This document shows positions 58,199 through 63,849 of a DNA stretch of 63,849 bases, one piece after another (within the stretch, counting starts at the first letter, position 1; each line of letters starts with the position of its first letter). The notes under the pieces are model-generated. The model saw only the letters and a list, made by a program, of their open reading frames with translations, had not been told where the DNA came from and ran no database searches. The stretch comes from Chitiniphilus shinanonensis DSM 23277 (GTDB lineage: Bacteria > Pseudomonadota > Gammaproteobacteria > Burkholderiales > Chitinibacteraceae), in assembly GCF_000374805.1 (NCBI RefSeq), contig NZ_KB895335.1, positions 308,046 to 371,894 on the forward strand, written 5' to 3'. Position numbers and translations under genes: made by a program.

Positions 58199-60505
58199 AT
58201 GACTCGACGAATCGTTCTGATCACGGCAGGCATCCTCGCGGGTATCGCAATATTCGCCGCCGGTCTGCTGTTTTTCGCCGTTCTGCTGACCTACCCTCGA
58301 CTTCCCTCCCTGGAAGCGTTAACCGACTACCGCCCAAAAATCCCGTTGCGCGTATACACCGCCGACAACGTGCTGATTGGAGAATTCGGCGAGGAACGAC
58401 GCGCATTCGTCCCCATCGACAAAGTGCCAGCCGCCATGAAACAAGCATTGCTGGCTGCCGAAGACGAGCGCTTCTACAGTCATGGCGGCGTCGACTACAT
58501 CGGCGTCCTTCGGGCCATGCTTGGCAACGTCCTTTCCGGGCATTCTCAATCTGGCGCGAGCACCATCACCATGCAGGTGGCGCGCAATTTTTATCTATCC
58601 AACGAAAAGACATTTACGCGGAAATTCAACGAGGCTTTGCTGTCCTTCAAGATTGAGCACAATCTTTCCAAAGACCAGATTCTCGAGCTGTACATCAACC
58701 AGATATATCTCGGGCAACGTGCCTATGGTTTTGCAACTGCCGCGCAAACGTATTACGGCAAACCGCTCGAGTCGCTTACCATTGCCGAAACCGCAATGCT
58801 TGCAGGCCTCCCCAAAGCCCCCTCAGCCTACAATCCGATCGCCAACCCCACCCGTGCCGGCCAGCGGCAGCGTTATGTGCTGCGCCGCATGCATGAACTT
58901 CGCTTTATTACCGACGAACAGTATCGCCAAGCCCTCGAGGAAAAACCTCAAACCAAGCGTGCCGCCAACGCCGCATTCCCGGTGCACGCGGAATACGTTG
59001 CCGAGATGGTCCGGCAGATGATGATCGAGCGCTACAAGGATGCCGCGTACACCCAAGGTTTCAAGGTCTACACGACACTCGACAGCCAACAGCAGACAGC
59101 CGCATATGACGCCTTGCGTAAAGGACTGATGGTTTACGACGCACGTCATGGATACCGCGGTCCAGAGGGCTTCCTCGATGTATCGCTCTTACAACCGGGA
59201 AAGGAAGAGCAACTGATTGATGCCCTGGAAGGCATCGAGGATGCTGGCGAATTTCGCTTGGCGGTGGTGCGCCAGGCCAGCGGCAAACAAGTCGTCGCAC
59301 AGTTGAAGAGCGGCGAGGAAATCAAGGTCGAAGAAGATGGCCTGCGCTTCGCCCGCTTCGCCCTTTCGGATAAGGCGCCGCAAACCTCACGAATCCGGCC
59401 GGGGGCGTTGATCCGCGTACGCCTGGGCGAGAAAGGATGGCAGATCGCCCAGTTGCCGCAAGTCGAAGGCGCACTGGTCTCGATGGATCCTCAGAACGGG
59501 GCCATCAAGGCGCTGGTCGGTGGCTTCGACTTCAATCGCAACCATTTCAATCACGTGACGCAGGCCTGGCGCCAACCGGGCTCCAGCTTCAAGCCCTTCG
59601 TCTACTCCTCTGCCATTGAGCGGGGCGTGACGCCGGCCACCCTGATCAACGATGCACCGCTGGTTATCGATCCGCAGGAGATCGGCGGACAGCGTTGGGA
59701 ACCGAAGAACTACGACGGTCGTTACGCGGGCATGATGACGGTGCGCGATGCGCTGACCCGTTCTAAGAACCTGGTGTCCATTCGCATCCTCCAGGCTGTC
59801 GGGCCGCAGTACACCCAGCAGTTCATCACCCGCTTCGGCTTTCCCCCCAAGAATCACCCGGCCTATCTGACCATGGCGCTGGGCGCGGGCAGCGTGACGC
59901 CCATGCAGATGGCGGAGGGCTATTCGGTATTCGCCAACACCGGCTACCGCGTTCCCTCTTATTTCATCGATCGCATCGAGAGCGACCGCGGACAACTGCT
60001 GGCGAAAATGCAGCCCGAGGTTGCTGGGCAAAACGCCAAGCGCACACTATCCGCACGCAATGCTTTCGTGATGACCAGCATGATGCAGGATGTCGTCCGC
60101 TTCGGTACCGCCGCCAAAGCCCGTGTACTGGGACGGCAGGACTTGGCGGGCAAGACAGGCACGACCAACGATGCGCACGATGCTTGGTTCGCTGGCTTCT
60201 CGCCGCACCTGGTTGCGGTCGTGTGGGTCGGCTTCGATCAACCGCGTTCGTTGGGTGGGACCGAGACCGGTGGTGCGGCTGCGCTGCCGATGTGGATCGA
60301 TTACATGGGTGCCGCATTGAAGAACGCACCCGAATCCACCCTGCAAGTGCCAGAGGGTATTGTGACGCAGACGATCCAGACCGAGCGTGGTCAGCGCAAC
60401 GAGTATTTCTACGCCGAGTTCCAGGAGACCAATCCCGAACTCGGTCTGGGTAGCGGCAATGCCGCAACGCAGCCGCTGGAGGAAATCAAGGAGCAACTGT
60501 TCTAA
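58199..60505 (+). CDS. mrcA: Penicillin-binding protein 1A
   Basis: 768 aa from ATG 58199 (TTG 58193 is an alternative). Bifunctional class A PBP, inner-membrane anchored by residues about 8-30. The GT51 glycosyltransferase shows EDERFYSHGGVD with catalytic Glu, GASTITMQVARN and QILELYINQIYLG; the transpeptidase shows PGSSFKPF (nucleophile Ser), SKNLVS-type SxN as TRSKNLVSI, and GKTGTTNDAHD. Between them lies an OB-like domain. It polymerises and cross-links peptidoglycan. Confidence 0.96.
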   Translation: MTRRIVLITAGILAGIAIFAAGLLFFAVLLTYPRLPSLEALTDYRPKIPLRVYTADNVLIGEFGEERRAFVPIDKVPAAMKQALLAAEDERFYSHGGVDYIGVLRAMLGNVLSGHSQSGASTITMQVARNFYLSNEKTFTRKFNEALLSFKIEHNLSKDQILELYINQIYLGQRAYGFATAAQTYYGKPLESLTIAETAMLAGLPKAPSAYNPIANPTRAGQRQRYVLRRMHELRFITDEQYRQALEEKPQTKRAANAAFPVHAEYVAEMVRQMMIERYKDAAYTQGFKVYTTLDSQQQTAAYDALRKGLMVYDARHGYRGPEGFLDVSLLQPGKEEQLIDALEGIEDAGEFRLAVVRQASGKQVVAQLKSGEEIKVEEDGLRFARFALSDKAPQTSRIRPGALIRVRLGEKGWQIAQLPQVEGALVSMDPQNGAIKALVGGFDFNRNHFNHVTQAWRQPGSSFKPFVYSSAIERGVTPATLINDAPLVIDPQEIGGQRWEPKNYDGRYAGMMTVRDALTRSKNLVSIRILQAVGPQYTQQFITRFGFPPKNHPAYLTMALGAGSVTPMQMAEGYSVFANTGYRVPSYFIDRIESDRGQLLAKMQPEVAGQNAKRTLSARNAFVMTSMMQDVVRFGTAAKARVLGRQDLAGKTGTTNDAHDAWFAGFSPHLVAVVWVGFDQPRSLGGTETGGAAALPMWIDYMGAALKNAPESTLQVPEGIVTQTIQTERGQRNEYFYAEFQETNPELGLGSGNAATQPLEEIKEQLF

Positions 60506-60540
60506 ACCGGGCTCACAATTTGCGAGTAGTCTAGAGGTAG

Positions 60541-60612
60541 CTGTCGCAGCGCCAGCGGAGTCCGCCTGCATGCGACAGGAAGTGGTCGGGCCTCAAGCCG
60601 GCCACTTCCCGT
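60541..60612 (+). ncRNA. Two consecutive hairpins between mrcA and the NTase-like gene
   Basis: Hairpin 1: CTGTCGCA (60541-60548) pairs with TGCGACAG (60571-60578), with an inner stem GCGG (60555-60558)/CCGC (60562-60565). Hairpin 2: GGAAGTGG (60578-60585) pairs with CCACTTCC (60602-60609), then CGTTT. The second is probably the mrcA terminator; together they may be a small structured RNA or attenuator. Confidence 0.4.
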
Positions 60613-60654
60613 TTCGGTCAAGTCAACAACTGGCAGCTCCACAAGGGGACACCC

Positions 60655-61257
60655 ATGGGCAAAGCGCACTTCACCGAACGCAACGCAGCGGGCCTACGCC
60701 TGGAAATCGCACACCGCGCCGCCCGCCTCATCGCCCAGGACCATATCCACGATTTCGCGCTGGCCAAGAAGAAGGCGGCCCGGCAGCTCGGACACCTGGA
60801 CAGCAGGAATCTGCCATCGAATCAGGAGGTCGAAGAAGCGCTGCAGGACTACCGGGCGATCTACGATCCCAGCCACGGCGATCTCCTGCAGCAACTGCGC
60901 AGCAAGGCGATCAGCGTGATGCGCCTATTGGACCGCTTCCAGCCTTATCTCACCGGGTCGGTGTTGTCCGGCGTGGCGGGAGAGCATTCCGACATCAATC
61001 TCCTGTTGTTCCTTGATGATCCCAAGAGCGTCGAGCTGTTCCTGCTGAACCAGCGCATCGACTATCAGCATATCGATCCGCCCAGCACCGCCCGCTTCGC
61101 CGATCACCCAACCCTGGGCTTCTGGTTCGACGGGACCGCCGTCAAATTGCACGTCCGACCGCGGAACGCGGAACGCCAGGGGCCCAAGCACGAGCGGGCC
61201 AAGCTGGATCAGGTCGAACAGTTACTCGAACAACCGGCCGCCATGCCTGTGGGCTGA
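60655..61257 (+). CDS. Nucleotidyltransferase-fold protein
   Basis: 200 aa. The segment TGSVLSGVAGEHSDINLLLF (about residues 100-119) has the GS ... D-x-N/D pattern of the pol-beta nucleotidyltransferase fold, with one of the two acidic residues replaced by Asn, so activity is uncertain. N-terminal half is helical and basic (LAKKKAARQLGH). No zinc finger or second domain. AGGGGA lies before ATG 60655. Substrate unknown; relatives occur in betaproteobacteria beside PBP genes. Confidence 0.7.
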   Translation: MGKAHFTERNAAGLRLEIAHRAARLIAQDHIHDFALAKKKAARQLGHLDSRNLPSNQEVEEALQDYRAIYDPSHGDLLQQLRSKAISVMRLLDRFQPYLTGSVLSGVAGEHSDINLLLFLDDPKSVELFLLNQRIDYQHIDPPSTARFADHPTLGFWFDGTAVKLHVRPRNAERQGPKHERAKLDQVEQLLEQPAAMPVG

Positions 61258-61274
61258 TACGGCAGTGACTCGTC

Positions 61275-62012
61275 ATGCAGCATCCTAGCCTCACCCCCAT
61301 TCATCTCAGCAACCCGCAACCGTATCTCGTCACCGACCAGATCCATATCGAGCACTTGCTGAACCGTTTGCTGCGGCATGGGGAAATCCTCTGTCTGTAC
61401 CCCATCGGTCGGCGCGAACCCTTCGCCATCTGCGCGCTACTCGACTTCGACGAACACGAACTGACACTGGATATGCCTGCCGACCGCGCCGTCGCCGAGC
61501 TGTTGTTCAAGCAGGGTGCCAGTTGCGTGGCGCAGGTCCGGGGGGTGAAACATCAATTCGATTGCATGCCGCTGAGGCACAGCCAGTTTCAGCAAGCTCC
61601 AGCCATCGGCGGCCCGCGCCCGTCCCAGATGATCTCGATGCAGCGTCGGCAACACTTCCGCCTGACTCTGCCACTCACGCCTTCAGTGATCTGCGAGTTT
61701 TCCGTATCCGAGGATACGCGGCTCAATGCACTGATCGCGGACCTGAGCGCCGGCGGACTGGGCCTGTCCTCTCATGTGCCGTTACCGGTACTCGTGGGGC
61801 AGACCTTATTCGATTGCCGCTTCCAATTGCCGGGCTTCGGGGTCATCGAAACCGATCTGCAGGTCGAAGATGCCCAGGAGACCGAACAGCGCTCAGGCGC
61901 TCATCTCATTCACTACGGGTGCCAGTTCGTTGGGTTGTCACGCCCGGATCAACAAAAGGTGCAGCGCTACCTCGCGCAACTGGAGCGCCGGCGGTTGGAA
62001 CGCGAGGACTAG
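61275..62012 (+). CDS. YcgR-like PilZ protein (flagellar brake type)
   Basis: 245 aa. N-terminal YcgR_2-type domain (residues about 20-115; HGEILCLYPIGRREPFAI in part) and a C-terminal PilZ domain with the cyclic-di-GMP motifs RRQHFR (RxxxR) and DLSAGGLG (D-x-S-x2-G). It would slow motility at high cyclic-di-GMP by binding a motor or pilus component. No flagellar gene is in the window, so the target is open. It ends four bases before nnr. Confidence 0.88.
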   Translation: MQHPSLTPIHLSNPQPYLVTDQIHIEHLLNRLLRHGEILCLYPIGRREPFAICALLDFDEHELTLDMPADRAVAELLFKQGASCVAQVRGVKHQFDCMPLRHSQFQQAPAIGGPRPSQMISMQRRQHFRLTLPLTPSVICEFSVSEDTRLNALIADLSAGGLGLSSHVPLPVLVGQTLFDCRFQLPGFGVIETDLQVEDAQETEQRSGAHLIHYGCQFVGLSRPDQQKVQRYLAQLERRRLERED

Positions 62013-62015
62013 CTC

Positions 62016-63470
62016 ATGACGCCATTGTATTTCTCGTCCACATTACGGCGCATCGAACAGGAAAACAGCGGCGCAATCCCTTCGTTGATGCAACGCGCGG
62101 GCCATGCTGCTGCGCAATGGATACAAAGCAATTTCGAACGTCAGCCCATTGCCGTGGTGGTCGGTCCAGGCAACAACGGCGGGGACGCTTTGGTCTGTGC
62201 GCGATATTTGATCGATGCAGGCTGGCAGGTTTGTGTCCATGCGTTCCCCAGCCGACGCCTGAGCGAGGAAAACCGGGTCGCACGACAAGCGATACTGGAT
62301 ACGGATGGAACGCTCCTCGAGCACCCCCCCACCACGGTGGATGGACTGATCGTCGACGGGCTGTTCGGAATCGGCCAACCCAGCGTGGGCAGTACGGAAG
62401 CCTCGGACTGGATTACCGCCATCAACCGGCATCAAGGTCCGATCATCGCACTGGACCTGCCCAGCGGACTGAATGGTGATTCGGGCGTGGCCAATGCCGC
62501 CGCTGTCCACGCCACTCATACACTCAGCTTCCTTGGCGACAAACCAGGTCTGCATACCGCGCAGGGGCTGGATCATGCGGGGAGCGTGTCCACATTCGAT
62601 CTGGGGCTGCCACTAATTGAAGTCTATTCGGCGGACGCTTGGCTGATCGATGAGTTGCCCGATTCATTGCAGTCGCGCCCACATGATTCCCATAAAGGCA
62701 CTTATGGCTCGGTTGGTGTCCTGGGTGGGGCGCAAGGGATGACCGGCGCGGCACTTCTGGCGGGCCGCGCCGCGCTATACAGCGGCGCGGGGAAAGTCTA
62801 TGTGGGCCTGCTTGATCCAACCTTATCTGTCGACCCCATGCAGCCGGAACTGATGCTGCATTCACCCGACCGCTTCCCCGCGCTATCACTGGACGTTCTA
62901 GCGATTGGTCCTGGCTTGGGAACCAGCGAGCAAGGCAGCAATGCCTTGGCCTGGGCGCTCGAGTTGGAAATACCTCTGGTCATCGATGCCGATGGGCTCA
63001 ACCTGATCGCAGCGGATACGGCACTCAAACAGGCCCTGGCCGCACGGCAGATGCCCACTGTGTTGACGCCCCATCCTGCGGAAGCCGCACGACTCCTGGG
63101 AATAACCACCAGCGATGTGCAAAGCGATCGGCTTGGCACTGCCATGCAGCTAGCAAACCAGTTTCAATGCGCTGTATTGCTCAAGGGCGCCGGAACCATC
63201 TGCGCAGCCCCAGGTTCCGTGCCCTCGCTCAACGGCAGCGGCAACGGTGCGTTGGCCAGCGGCGGTCAGGGGGATGTCTTGACGGGTGTGATCGCAGCCT
63301 TGGTCGCTCAAGGTACACCCGAGCTGGTTGCCGCTCAATTAGCCGCCTATGCACATGGCGCTGCGGCCGATGCTTGGCGACGTCAGCATATTCAAGGATC
63401 GGGTCTGACGGCCTCGGAAACAATCCCGCTATTGCGAGAACAGCTGAACCGCATATCACGGCGGAAATAG
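62016..63470 (+). CDS. nnr: Bifunctional NAD(P)H-hydrate epimerase/dehydratase
   Basis: 484 aa, repairs hydrated NAD(P)H. Residues about 1-205: epimerase (YjeF_N) with VVVGPGNNGGDALVCARYL and VDGLFGIG and LDLPSGLNGDSG. Residues about 220-480: ADP/ATP-dependent dehydratase (carbohydrate-kinase-like) with HKGTYGSVGVLGGAQGMTGAALLAG, IDADGLNLIA, LTPHPAEAARLLG and SGGQGDVLTGVIAAL. Overall size matches the fused YjeF form. Confidence 0.95.
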   Translation: MTPLYFSSTLRRIEQENSGAIPSLMQRAGHAAAQWIQSNFERQPIAVVVGPGNNGGDALVCARYLIDAGWQVCVHAFPSRRLSEENRVARQAILDTDGTLLEHPPTTVDGLIVDGLFGIGQPSVGSTEASDWITAINRHQGPIIALDLPSGLNGDSGVANAAAVHATHTLSFLGDKPGLHTAQGLDHAGSVSTFDLGLPLIEVYSADAWLIDELPDSLQSRPHDSHKGTYGSVGVLGGAQGMTGAALLAGRAALYSGAGKVYVGLLDPTLSVDPMQPELMLHSPDRFPALSLDVLAIGPGLGTSEQGSNALAWALELEIPLVIDADGLNLIAADTALKQALAARQMPTVLTPHPAEAARLLGITTSDVQSDRLGTAMQLANQFQCAVLLKGAGTICAAPGSVPSLNGSGNGALASGGQGDVLTGVIAALVAQGTPELVAAQLAAYAHGAAADAWRRQHIQGSGLTASETIPLLREQLNRISRRK

Positions 63471-63624
63471 GAACCGCGTTACGTCGCATCGCGCACTTCA
63501 AACCACAGGACATTCTGGGGTGAGTCCTGAAGTGAGGAAGGGATATGGCGAGAGGGCTGAAGAGGCGCGAGGAAGGCAGACAACGGCCCTGCCCCGCCGC
63601 TGATCTGTTCCGACCCCCCTAAAG

Positions 63625-63660
63625 TAAAACCCCCGAGCCTTTTGGGTCTCGGGGGTTTCG
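63625..63660 (-). terminator. rRNA operon terminator
   Basis: AAACCCCCGAG (63627-63637) pairs with CTCGGGGGTTT (63648-63658), followed on the minus strand by TTACTTT. It is about 10 bases past the 5S 3' end. Confidence 0.85.
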
Positions 63661-63667
63661 CATAAGA

Positions 63668-63780
63668 GCCTGGCGATGACCTACTTTCACACGGGAATCC
63701 GCACTATCATCGGCGCTAAGTCGTTTCACGGTCCTGTTCGGGATGGGAAGGCGTGGGGCCAACTCGCTATGGTCGCCAGA
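63668..63780 (-). rRNA. rrf: 5S ribosomal RNA
   Basis: About 113 nt on the minus strand, beginning TCTGGCGACCATAGCGAG and ending GTAGGTCATCGCCAGGC; the two ends pair (helix I). The internal CCCATCCCGAACAGG and GAAACGACTTAGCGCC match betaproteobacterial 5S rRNA. The rest of the operon (23S, 16S) should lie to the right of the window; 63781-63849 is the 23S-5S spacer. Confidence 0.95.
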
Positions 63781-63849
63781 CGTAACTCTGGAGTCACGAC
63801 TGTACTTCGTCACAACTCGCAATTCGATAGAAGAAGCAATACTACTCAG

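Overview
The window is a G+C-rich (about two-thirds by eye) chromosomal segment of a betaproteobacterium. The order ilvB-ilvH-ilvC-psd-pssA-leuA, the pilMNOPQ-aroK-aroB cluster divergent from mrcA, the rppH-pilS-pilR-ampD operon, and the DUF3619/DUF3106/DUF2069 proteins all fit that class. Neisseriales (a Chitinibacteraceae-like genus) is my best guess, but the genus cannot be fixed from the sequence alone.

Layout. 1-10.2 kb: a response regulator cut by the window edge, uvrD, an H-NS-like protein, and a tetR-adaptor-RND pump-tolC efflux operon read leftward from a palindromic operator. 10.4-14.8 kb: argB, a CBS protein, a pyrimidine 5'-nucleotidase, a 189-bp terminal-inverted-repeat element and kup. 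14.8-22.9 kb: ampD-pilR-pilS-rppH, a spermidine-synthase-like protein with ttcA, a pteridine-reductase-like SDR and a MidA-type methyltransferase. 22.95-28.72 kb: an elongator tRNA-Met followed by a 5.7-kb integrated island. 28.7-41.4 kb: a small membrane protein, LysR/pirin, an isochorismatase-family hydrolase, miaB, phoH-ybeY-ybeX-lnt, and an ECF sigma factor locus. 41.9-48.9 kb: branched-chain amino acid and phosphatidylethanolamine synthesis, ending in leuA. 49-63.5 kb: wrbA, yihY, aroB/aroK, pilQPONM, mrcA, an NTase-like protein, a PilZ protein and nnr. A 5S rRNA closes the window; its operon enters from the right.

The most unusual region is the island. It is bounded by 82/83-bp direct repeats that contain the tRNA-Met 3' end and its terminator. 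It carries AlpA-like HTH genes and only the C-terminal remnant of a P4-type tyrosine integrase. Inside are three low-G+C gene cassettes with attC-like recombination sites and no integron integrase, which fits a CALIN (cluster of attC sites lacking an integrase). The cassettes encode an unknown 94-aa protein, an Sll1717-type P-loop ATPase, and an AbiJ-NTD4/HEPN-type protein with an R-x4-H RNase motif. The last two make this a candidate anti-phage cassette array.

A second unusual point is leuA. Its reading frame runs on without a stop into an 83-residue N-terminal helix-turn-helix-like domain that has its own promoter and Shine-Dalgarno sequence, while the canonical LeuA start also has a Shine-Dalgarno. 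Elsewhere the genes are ordinary housekeeping: type IV pilus assembly (pilMNOPQ) and its regulators (pilSR) are both present, as are several envelope genes (lnt, psd, pssA, mrcA, ampD).
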